Positions 57,586 to 64,000 of a stretch of DNA of 64,000 nucleotides are shown here, one piece after another. A program made the position numbers and the translations under genes. The stretch lies in assembly GCA_028692275.1 (NCBI GenBank), contig JAQUXR010000005.1, positions 57,168-121,167 on the forward strand, read 5' to 3'. How positions within the stretch are numbered: position 1 is the first letter of the stretch; every line of letters begins with the position of its first letter. The notes below the pieces were generated by a model, which had not been told where the DNA came from, ran no database searches, and worked only from the letters and a program-made list of their open reading frames with translations. Origin of the DNA: Frisingicoccus sp009929615. GTDB taxonomy: Bacteria; Bacillota; Clostridia; Lachnospirales; Lachnospiraceae.

Positions 57586-58344
57586 ATGGCAGCCATTGGA
57601 GATATAAAAAAAGAATTTGACCAGACTCCGACTGAAGATTTGGAAACTTTTATAAATCGTTACAGAGATGATGAACGGGCCGGTGTAAAAAAAATTATTG
57701 AAAGTGCTGAAAAAAAAATATGCAGGGCTAAGGCGGAAGATGAACGTTTAGAAAAGATGCTTGTTTATGAAAAAAGGTTTGGCGTCAGTTATGACTATAT
57801 CTGTGGTATCGATGAGGCTGGCAGAGGACCTCTTGCAGGGCCGGTCGTTGCCGGGGCGGTTATTCTCCCAAAAGACTTGAAAATTCCTTATCTGAATGAT
57901 TCTAAGCAGCTCAGCGAGAAAAGAAGAGAAGAGCTCTTCGATATCATTATGAGCTCAGCCCTTGCAGTTGGTACAGGCATTGTTTCTCCGGATGTTATTG
58001 ATGATATCAATATTCTTCAGGCGACATACGAAGCCATGAGACAGGCTGTTGCAGCCTTACAGCCCCAGCCTCAGATTTTATTAAATGATGCTGTAATCAT
58101 TCCGGAAATCCACCTTCCTCAGGAGAAGATTATAAAAGGTGATGCCAAAAGCCTTTCCATTGCAGCCGCCAGTGTCATTGCCAAAGTTACCAGGGACCGG
58201 ATGATGAAAGCCTATCATGAACTTTTTCCGGAATATGGTTTTGATAAACATAAAGGCTATGGTTCTAAAGAACATATTGAAGCTATCCAGAAATTTGGGC
58301 CATGCCCGATTCACCGACGCAGCTTTATCACCCATTTTATATGA
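57586..58344 (+). CDS. rnhB: Ribonuclease HII
   Basis: RNase HII removes misincorporated ribonucleotides and RNA from DNA-RNA hybrids. The first catalytic Asp-Glu pair is in GIDEAGRGPLAGPVVAG near residue 81, with NDSKQLSEKRRE and later SIAAASVIAKVTRDR following. An N-terminal ~75-residue helical extension (GDIKKEFDQTPTEDLETFIN) is typical of the Firmicute form. At 252 residues it is normal. GAAGGAA precedes the ATG. The last codons overlap the yraN-family start as ATGA. Confidence 0.95.
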   Translation: MAAIGDIKKEFDQTPTEDLETFINRYRDDERAGVKKIIESAEKKICRAKAEDERLEKMLVYEKRFGVSYDYICGIDEAGRGPLAGPVVAGAVILPKDLKIPYLNDSKQLSEKRREELFDIIMSSALAVGTGIVSPDVIDDINILQATYEAMRQAVAALQPQPQILLNDAVIIPEIHLPQEKIIKGDAKSLSIAAASVIAKVTRDRMMKAYHELFPEYGFDKHKGYGSKEHIEAIQKFGPCPIHRRSFITHFI

Positions 58345-58697
58345 TAAATAAACGTAAATTAGGAGCCAGCTACGAGGACAGTGCTGCAGAATATCTCATC
58401 TGTAATGGATATAGAATTATCGAAAGAAACTATCGGATTTCATGTGGCGAAATTGACATCATTGCCCAGAAAGACTCTATATTAGTTTTTTTTGAGATTA
58501 AATTTCGTAGGAATGAAGCCTGCGGCGGACCATTAGAAGCTGTTGACCTGAGAAAGCAGCGAAAAATCTGTAAAACAGCTTTATACTATTATTCCACTCA
58601 TGGCTATAGTGAGAATATCCAGTGTCGATTTGATGTTATTGGAATTTATGGTAATGAAAGCATCCATCATATAGAAAACGCCTTTGATTTCATATAA
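58341..58697 (+). CDS. YraN family (UPF0102) endonuclease-like protein
   Basis: A 118-residue member of the UPF0102/YraN family, which has a restriction endonuclease-like fold. The core GEIDIIAQKDSILVFFEIKFRR contains the D-ExK type residues of that fold; activity in vivo is unknown, with links to recombination or DNA uptake proposed. The ATG at 58341 overlaps the rnhB stop (ATGA), supporting coupled translation; the longer frame to 58302 lies inside rnhB. Confidence 0.88.
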   Translation: MINKRKLGASYEDSAAEYLICNGYRIIERNYRISCGEIDIIAQKDSILVFFEIKFRRNEACGGPLEAVDLRKQRKICKTALYYYSTHGYSENIQCRFDVIGIYGNESIHHIENAFDFI

Positions 58698-58701
58698 CTA
58701 T

Positions 58702-58729
58702 TTGCAAAACAAATAGATAGTTGTATAAT
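58702..58729 (+). promoter_or_regulatory. Sigma-A promoter for the pilin-like gene
   Basis: TTGCAA at 58702-58707 and TATAAT at 58724-58729 with a 16-base spacer, about 40 bases before the gene. Confidence 0.68.
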
Positions 58730-58769
58730 ATAATTAGACAATATGCTAAAGCATAAACGAGGTGGGGTT

Positions 58770-59564
58770 ATGGATAAAAAGCAAAAAAATCACGAGTCTG
58801 GCTTTTCTTTAGTTGAATTAATTATTGTAGTAGCGATTTTGGCAATATTAACCGGTATTCTTGTTCCGTCTTTTACCGGCCAGATAGGCAAGAGCAAAGC
58901 TGCTACTTGTGCAACAAACCGGGATAACCTGAGAACCGAGATATCCGGAGATTATTCAGATGGAGCGAAGGAGATTGACGACGGACTTCTGACAAGTTCA
59001 TGGTTGAAGGATAATTATGATATGACGAATTTATGCCCGGAAGATGGTATTATAACGGCCAGGTGTGACGGCGGTGCTATTACCGTTTCATGTTCGATAC
59101 ATACCGATGGAACCTCCTTTGCAAGCCAGAAAACGATGAGCGCTATCATTGATGCTATGAAAGCGCAGCTGGTATCCGATGGAGTCAATATAGATTCAGG
59201 AGCTTTAGGTAATGATACTTCAAAAGCAGCATTGGCCAATAAACTGCTCACAGATGCAGGTGTTAATTTAGATGCTATGGGTGCAAAAACATGGCGCTAT
59301 CTGAAGGTTACTAACAGTTTTTATTGGACGACATTAGACATAAATCAGTATAAAACGGGGGATACTGTCCCTGTCATAAAATATAGTGCTAATAATAATA
59401 CATATGCTGTTTATAATGCCCCGGTTGGTTCAGTCAGCACCTATAATACTATAGGCAAAACAGCTTTTAGTGAAAACGGAATGACGAGAGTGCCTAATTC
59501 GACAAGTTCGAGTTATGAAGAAGCGCTCAACATATTAAAGAAAGAAATAGAAAAAATGTCATAA
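58770..59564 (+). CDS. Type IV pilin-like protein with class III signal
   Basis: A 264-residue protein with a prepilin leader: short basic KKQKNHESG, then FSLVELIIVVAILAILTGIL, in which cleavage follows the Gly and the Glu at +5 is kept. The rest is a predicted extracellular domain with few cysteines (two pairs between about 45 and 120), ending in a short helix. I chose the ATG at 58770 after GAGGTGGGG. No prepilin peptidase, PilB/PilC or other pilin gene lies nearby. It could be a minor pilin, a pseudopilin or an adhesin. Its own promoter and terminator make it a single unit. Confidence 0.82.
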   Translation: MDKKQKNHESGFSLVELIIVVAILAILTGILVPSFTGQIGKSKAATCATNRDNLRTEISGDYSDGAKEIDDGLLTSSWLKDNYDMTNLCPEDGIITARCDGGAITVSCSIHTDGTSFASQKTMSAIIDAMKAQLVSDGVNIDSGALGNDTSKAALANKLLTDAGVNLDAMGAKTWRYLKVTNSFYWTTLDINQYKTGDTVPVIKYSANNNTYAVYNAPVGSVSTYNTIGKTAFSENGMTRVPNSTSSSYEEALNILKKEIEKMS

Positions 59565-59573
59565 TAAATAACC

Positions 59574-59611
59574 GGCACCTGGCATATCATAACCGCCAGG
59601 TGCTTATTTTA
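59574..59611 (+). terminator. Intrinsic terminator of the pilin-like gene
   Basis: GCACCTGGC at 59575-59583 and GCCAGGTGC at 59595-59603 form a perfect 9-base stem, followed by TTATTTTA. Confidence 0.85.
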
Positions 59612-59620
59612 TCGAAATAT

Positions 59621-59649
59621 TTGAGAAAAACAGACGATTGTGATATACT
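59621..59649 (+). promoter_or_regulatory. Sigma-A promoter for pgeF
   Basis: TTGAGA at 59621-59626 and TATACT at 59644-59649 with a 17-base spacer, about 45 bases before the pgeF ATG. Confidence 0.62.
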
Positions 59650-59694
59650 AAACTGTCAGTTATTTATTAATATCACTTTTTATGGAGTAGCTAA

Positions 59695-60522
59695 ATGAAC
59701 AATAATACCGAAAAAGAATATGTGGACTGGAATTCCGAAATTCCGGTTCTTCAATATAAGGCATTAGAAGAAACCGGCTGTGTTGAACATGGCTTTTCGA
59801 CCCGTTTGGGCGGCGTGAGTCAGGGAATTTATGAGTCCATGAATCTATCCTATACCCGTGGCGATACACCCCTAGCTGTGAGCAAAAATTTTCGCCTTTT
59901 CTGCAATAAACTTCATATGGACTGGAAAAAAATTGTATCCACTGACCAGACTCATACAGGGAATGTGCGGGTAGTTACGGAGAAAGATGCCGGTCATGGC
60001 ATTACAAAACCAAAAACCCATTATGACATTGACGGTCAGATTACAAATGTACCAGGGCTGCCCTTAATTACTTATCATGCAGATTGCGTCCCACTGTTTT
60101 TTGTTGATCCTGTTAAAAAGGCTATTGGACTTACCCACTCCGGATGGAGAGGCACTGTAGCCCGCATCGGTAAAAATACTATTGAAGCAATGCAGCAGAC
60201 CTATGGTTCTAAGGCTTCAGACATTATAACCGTTATAGGTCCCTCTGTCTGTCAATCCTGTTATGAAGTCAGCGAAGATGTAGCCCTTGCTTTTGAAAAA
60301 GAATTTACCGATACAGATAATATAATGTACAAAAAAACGAATGGCAAGTTTCAGCTTGATTTATGGGAAACTAATCGTCAGATTATGCTGGATGCGGGCA
60401 TTCTTGAAGAACATATCACCGTTACAAAGTGGTGTACCAGCTGCCATCCGGAGCTTCTTTGGTCTCATCGACGTTTAGGAGCTGACCGTGGAAGTCTGGC
60501 AGCATTCTTATGTTTGAAATAA
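59695..60522 (+). CDS. pgeF: Peptidoglycan editing factor PgeF (DUF152 copper oxidase/hydrolase family)
   Basis: A PgeF/YfiH-family protein. Family members have been reported as polyphenol oxidases, as purine nucleoside phosphorylases, and as factors that remove mispaired amino acids from peptidoglycan precursors. The metal-ligand positions are in TDQTHTGNVRVV, YHADCVPLFFVDP and THSGWRGTVARI. At 275 residues it is normal. The ATG at 59695 has a weak ribosome site (GGAG ten bases upstream). The DUF512 gene follows. Confidence 0.87.
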   Translation: MNNNTEKEYVDWNSEIPVLQYKALEETGCVEHGFSTRLGGVSQGIYESMNLSYTRGDTPLAVSKNFRLFCNKLHMDWKKIVSTDQTHTGNVRVVTEKDAGHGITKPKTHYDIDGQITNVPGLPLITYHADCVPLFFVDPVKKAIGLTHSGWRGTVARIGKNTIEAMQQTYGSKASDIITVIGPSVCQSCYEVSEDVALAFEKEFTDTDNIMYKKTNGKFQLDLWETNRQIMLDAGILEEHITVTKWCTSCHPELLWSHRRLGADRGSLAAFLCLK

Positions 60523-60544
60523 TCGAATAATTATAGAAAGGGGA

Positions 60545-61867
60545 ATGTATTATCCCATGGAAGCAGGACATATTATAAAAAAGATATTGCCCGGAAGTAT
60601 TGCTGAGGAAATGGACCTGGAACCAGGTGACAGTGTCATTGCTGTCAATGATGAACCTATAAAAGATGTTTTTGATTATCACTATCTTATAAATGATGAA
60701 TATATTGAACTCACTGTGTTAAAGAAATCCGGCGAGGAATGGATTCTTGAAATTGACAAAGAAGCAGAAGAGGACGTGGGCATTGAATTTGAATCCAGTC
60801 TTATGGATGACTACCAGTCCTGTTCCAATAAATGTATTTTCTGTTTTATTGACCAGCTCCCAAAAGGAATGCGTTCCACCATGTATTTTAAAGACGATGA
60901 CTCGCGGCTTTCTTTTCTTCAGGGAAATTATATTACACTGACGAATATGAAGGATGAAGATTTAGAGCGTATTATAAAATATAAATTATCTCCCATCAAT
61001 ATTTCCATTCACACAACGAATCCGGAACTTCGTGTAAAGATGCTTCATAACCGGTTCGCAGGGAAAATCATGGACCAGATGAAAAAGCTTTATGAAGCAG
61101 GCATTATAATGAATGGTCAGATTGTCCTCTGTAAAGGTGTCAACGATGGCGAGGAACTTAAAAAAACCATTCGGGATGCCGGCTCTTTTCTCCCTTATAT
61201 GGAGAGTCTTTCCGTCGTTCCGGTAGGCCTTTCAAAGTACAGAGACGGTCTATATCCATTAGAACCATTTACTTCTGAGGACGCTCGGGAAGTTTTAAAT
61301 ATTATTCATTCTTACCAGGAACAATTTATGGATGAGTATGAAACCCATTTTGTACATGCCAGTGATGAATGGTATATTCTGGCAGACGAACCTTTGCCGG
61401 ATGAAGATAATTATGATGGTTATGTTCAGCTTGAAAATGGCGTTGGCATGCTTCGTCTTCAAAAGCAGGAATTTCTTATGGCCCTTCATGAAGATTCCCA
61501 AAAGACATCTCCGGCAAAGCACTGTACTCTGGCTACCGGTAAGCTGGCCGGACCTTTTATACAGGAACTTGTCAATCAGTTCAACAAAAAACACCCGGAG
61601 ATACAGGCAGATGTCGTTGAAATAACCAACCAGTTTTTTGGACCTCGAATTACCGTATCCGGACTTTTGACAGGGCAGGATATTATTTCTGAATTAAAAG
61701 GCAGAGACCTCGGAACTCAGTTGCTTTTGCCTGTCAATGTGCTAAGAAGCGGAGAGGATGTCCTCCTGGATGATGTCCATTTAAGTGAAATTGAAAAAAC
61801 TTTACAAGTTCCGGTTCGTATTGTACAATCAAACGGACAAGACCTTTATAATGCCTTATTATCCTAA
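60545..61867 (+). CDS. PDZ and radical SAM-like DUF512 protein
   Basis: A 440-residue protein. The N-terminal ~70 residues form a PDZ-like domain (LPGSIAEEMDLEPGDSVIAVND). The middle has a radical SAM-type cluster motif, CSNKCIFCFIDQLPKGMR, with C-X3-C-X2-C spacing, and the C-terminal DUF512 region contains VVEITNQFFGPRITVSGLLTGQD. The family is nearly universal in Clostridia and often sits before der, yet its reaction is unknown. The ATG at 60545 is very close to AAAGGGG; an in-frame ATG at 60557 is an alternative. Confidence 0.85.
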   Translation: MYYPMEAGHIIKKILPGSIAEEMDLEPGDSVIAVNDEPIKDVFDYHYLINDEYIELTVLKKSGEEWILEIDKEAEEDVGIEFESSLMDDYQSCSNKCIFCFIDQLPKGMRSTMYFKDDDSRLSFLQGNYITLTNMKDEDLERIIKYKLSPINISIHTTNPELRVKMLHNRFAGKIMDQMKKLYEAGIIMNGQIVLCKGVNDGEELKKTIRDAGSFLPYMESLSVVPVGLSKYRDGLYPLEPFTSEDAREVLNIIHSYQEQFMDEYETHFVHASDEWYILADEPLPDEDNYDGYVQLENGVGMLRLQKQEFLMALHEDSQKTSPAKHCTLATGKLAGPFIQELVNQFNKKHPEIQADVVEITNQFFGPRITVSGLLTGQDIISELKGRDLGTQLLLPVNVLRSGEDVLLDDVHLSEIEKTLQVPVRIVQSNGQDLYNALLS

Positions 61868-61917
61868 GGCAAGAAGGAAATATCGGAACCACAGATTGAA
61901 AAGGAGAATTTATATAT

Positions 61918-63246
61918 ATGAGTAAACCAATTGTAGCTGTTGTCGGCCGTCCAAACGTAGGTAAGTCCACACTCTTTAATGTTTTGGCCGGACGCAAAAT
62001 TTCTATTGTTAAAGATACACCCGGAGTTACCAGGGACCGTATTTATGCCGATGTTACCTGGTTAGACAAACAGTTCACCCTCATTGATACCGGTGGTATT
62101 GAACCAGAGAGTAAGGATCTGATTTTATCCAGTATGCGGGAACAGGCGGAGATTGCCATCGCAACTGCAGATGTTATTATTTTTGTAACAGATGTTCATC
62201 AGGGACTTGTTGATGCGGACTTCAAAGTTGCAGATATGCTTCGCCGTTCCGGAAAACCTATCGTGCTTGCTGTAAATAAAGTCGACAGTTTCCAGAAATA
62301 CGAAGCAGATATCTATGAGTTTTATAATTTGGGTATCGGTGACCCTCATGGTGTTTCTGCAGCCTCGCTGCTTGGCTTGGGCGATTTGCTCGATGAAGTT
62401 ATCCAGTATTTCCCACAGGGTTCCATGGAAGAGGAGGATGATGACCGTCCGCGTATTGCCATTATTGGTAAACCTAATGTAGGAAAATCTTCACTTATTA
62501 ATAAACTTTGCGGAAGCCAGAGAGCTATTGTTTCTGACATTGCCGGAACAACCCGTGATGCTGTTGATACAGCAGTTAAATTCAATGGACAGGAGTATAT
62601 TTTCATTGATACTGCCGGTATTCGACGTAAAAGCAAGATTAAAGAAGAACTGGAACGCTATAGTATTATTCGTGCTGTAACCGCAGTAGAACGCGCAAAT
62701 ATCGTTATCTTAATGATTGATGCCAACGAAGGTGTTACCGAACAGGATGCTAAAATTGCAGGTATTGCCCATGAACGTGGAAAAGGCGTTATTATAGCTG
62801 TTAATAAATGGGATAGTATTACAAAAAATGATAAAACCATCTATGAATATACAAAAAAAATCAGAGAAACCCTGTCCTATATGCCATACGCAGAATTGAT
62901 TTTCATTTCAGCTGTGACAGGACAGCGTCTCACAAAGCTCTATGAACTTATCGATATGGTTATTGAAAACAATTCCCTGCGAATCGGCACAGGTGTTTTA
63001 AATGAAATCATGGCTGAAGCAGTAGCATTAAAGCAGCCGCCTTCAGATAAAGGCCGCCGGCTGAAACTTTATTACATCACGCAGGTTGCTGTAAAGCCAC
63101 CAACTTTTGTTATTTTTGTCAACGATAAAGAATTGACTCATTTTTCATATACACGTTATATTGAAAATAAAATCCGTGAAGCTTTTGGTTTCCGTGGAAC
63201 ACCTTTGAAATTTATTATTCGCGAAAGAAAGGATAAGGAAAAATAA
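61918..63246 (+). CDS. der: Ribosome biogenesis GTPase Der (EngA)
   Basis: Der is an essential GTPase for 50S assembly with two tandem G domains. G1 motifs are GRPNVGKSTLFNVLAG near residue 8 and GKPNVGKSSLINKL near 182; G3 motifs are DTGGIEPE and DTAGIRRKSK; a KH-like C-terminal domain follows. At 442 residues it is normal. AAAGGAG precedes the ATG. plsY follows two bases after its stop, the usual order in Firmicutes. Confidence 0.97.
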   Translation: MSKPIVAVVGRPNVGKSTLFNVLAGRKISIVKDTPGVTRDRIYADVTWLDKQFTLIDTGGIEPESKDLILSSMREQAEIAIATADVIIFVTDVHQGLVDADFKVADMLRRSGKPIVLAVNKVDSFQKYEADIYEFYNLGIGDPHGVSAASLLGLGDLLDEVIQYFPQGSMEEEDDDRPRIAIIGKPNVGKSSLINKLCGSQRAIVSDIAGTTRDAVDTAVKFNGQEYIFIDTAGIRRKSKIKEELERYSIIRAVTAVERANIVILMIDANEGVTEQDAKIAGIAHERGKGVIIAVNKWDSITKNDKTIYEYTKKIRETLSYMPYAELIFISAVTGQRLTKLYELIDMVIENNSLRIGTGVLNEIMAEAVALKQPPSDKGRRLKLYYITQVAVKPPTFVIFVNDKELTHFSYTRYIENKIREAFGFRGTPLKFIIRERKDKEK

Positions 63247-63248
63247 AG

Positions 63249-63890
63249 ATGTTACGAGATATCATTCTTTGCCTTCTCATTGGCTATGTATTCGGCTGTT
63301 TTCAAACCGGTTATATATATGGAAAATGTCATGGTATAGACATCAGAAAATATGGAAGCGGTAATTCGGGAACGACGAATACCCTGCGTGTTTTAGGCAA
63401 AAAAGCCGGATATATTACTTATGCTGGTGATGCCTTAAAGGCAATTTTTGCTATTTTACTGGTGAAGTATATCATTTACTCTTTGTGGCTCACCCCAAAT
63501 CTGGACAGTCAGCTGTTATTAGCTTATACCGGTTTGGGCGTTGCACTTGGACACAATTACCCATTCTATCTTGGGTTTAAAGGAGGAAAGGGGATTGCTG
63601 TTACTTCCGGTGTTATGCTTGCACTGGATTTACGCATTGGTCTCATCGGAATTATTGGGTTTGCCCTACTGTTTTTTACAACCCGATATGTTTCTGTTGG
63701 TTCCCTGTTTATGAGCCTTGCTTTCCCTGTTTGTGTTTTGATTTTTTATCCAGGAGAATGGCATCTTTTTGCAGTCAGTGTCGTGTTCTGGCTGATGGCC
63801 TGGATACGCCACCGCTCTAATATTAAACGGCTTATTCAGGGCAATGAAAACCGTTTTGAACGCAAGAAAAGGAATGTCAACCGTTTTTGA
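63249..63890 (+). CDS. plsY: Glycerol-3-phosphate acyltransferase PlsY
   Basis: PlsY acylates glycerol-3-phosphate with acyl phosphate from PlsX, the first step of phospholipid synthesis. It is an integral membrane protein with about five helices. The three active-site loops are visible: YGSGNSGTTNTLRVLGKKAG, ALGHNYPFYLGFKGGKGIA, and a later TRYVSVGSL segment. At 213 residues it is normal, with a basic C-terminal tail. The ATG lies three bases after der. gpsA, the usual next gene, does not follow within the window. Confidence 0.94.
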   Translation: MLRDIILCLLIGYVFGCFQTGYIYGKCHGIDIRKYGSGNSGTTNTLRVLGKKAGYITYAGDALKAIFAILLVKYIIYSLWLTPNLDSQLLLAYTGLGVALGHNYPFYLGFKGGKGIAVTSGVMLALDLRIGLIGIIGFALLFFTTRYVSVGSLFMSLAFPVCVLIFYPGEWHLFAVSVVFWLMAWIRHRSNIKRLIQGNENRFERKKRNVNRF

Positions 63891-63916
63891 AAATGTCCCA
63901 AAATAAGTGAAACATT

Positions 63917-63943
63917 AGCCCCAGCGTTGCTGGGGCTTTCTAA
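63917..63943. terminator. Terminator after plsY
   Basis: AGCCCCAGC at 63917-63925 and GCTGGGGCT at 63929-63937 form a perfect 9-base stem with a GTT loop. TTTCT follows on the plus strand; it could also serve the minus-strand frame at the window edge. Confidence 0.8.
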
Positions 63944-63946
63944 CCC

Positions 63947-64000
63947 TTATGCAGACCATTCTTCACATTCATTCCAATGATGTTCCTGCTTTTTGACGAA
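63947..64000 (-). CDS. Possible C-terminal fragment of a minus-strand gene
   Basis: The minus strand is open from the window edge for 17 codons to a TAA at 63949-63947 and encodes FVKKQEHHWNECEEWSA. The Trp, His and Cys-rich, plausible protein-like sequence ends just before a terminator hairpin. The sample is too short for identification. If real, it is a convergent gene replacing the gpsA that normally follows plsY. Confidence 0.3.
   Translation of the reverse strand, partial: FVKKQEHHWNECEEWSA

Overview
The window is AT-rich and carries spore genes (an alpha/beta-type small acid-soluble spore protein, GerW/YtfJ, YlbJ). It also has consensus sigma-A promoters, A-type RNase P RNA, a large 2-hydroxyacyl-CoA dehydratase activase-family protein, and a dgt-dnaG-rpoD-trmK-nif3 order. 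Together these point to an anaerobic, spore-forming member of the Clostridia, most likely a Lachnospiraceae-type gut bacterium; this is inferred from gene content, without a database search. No tRNA, rRNA operon, CRISPR array, prophage or intact insertion sequence is visible, and almost everything is chromosomal core.

Layout. 1-8044: partial mutY on the minus strand, diverging from a replication and transcription operon (dgt, dnaG, rpoD, trmK, a Nif3-like gene, and a TGS-domain nucleoside kinase). A GC-rich palindromic spacer interrupts this run. 8050-8462: rnpB with its own promoter and terminator. 8517-13034: CPBP protease, recA with a LexA-type box, recX, rny. 13073-23473: mostly single genes and pairs separated by shared bidirectional terminators (a CFI-box protein, putP, an Mrp-type ATPase, xpt, a two-component system, a MATE transporter, a DUF6465 protein, hisH-hisF, ung). 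23473-27711: one 1412-residue activase-family gene. 27840-32154: envelope and sporulation-associated genes (LysM, rhomboid-like pseudoprotease, DUF2953, GerW, a 46-residue membrane protein, an FHA protein).

32316-36843: rpmB, an Asp23-family gene, fakA and recG. 36936-41228: a SASP gene, rsmD, coaD, an acidic coiled-coil protein, and ylbJ and tmcAL on the minus strand. 41435-50003: pta, a DUF177 gene, rpmF, plsX, acpP, rnc, smc and ftsY, linking phospholipid and fatty-acid synthesis to chromosome and SRP functions. 50021-55419: ilvA, ylxM, ffh, rpsP, khpA, rimM, trmD and rplS, the SRP and ribosome maturation block, with an L19-type leader. 55513-63890: two signal peptidase I paralogues (one apparently lacking its catalytic lysine) flanking rbgA, then rnhB, a yraN-family gene, an orphan type IV pilin-like gene, pgeF, a radical SAM DUF512 protein, der and plsY.

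No clear new multi-gene system is visible. The best leads are the degenerate signal peptidase, the GC-rich palindromic spacer whose terminal repeat contains the trmK stop codon, a long perfect inverted repeat over the predicted start site and RBS of ylxM, the zinc-ribbon rhomboid pseudoprotease, and the orphan pilin.
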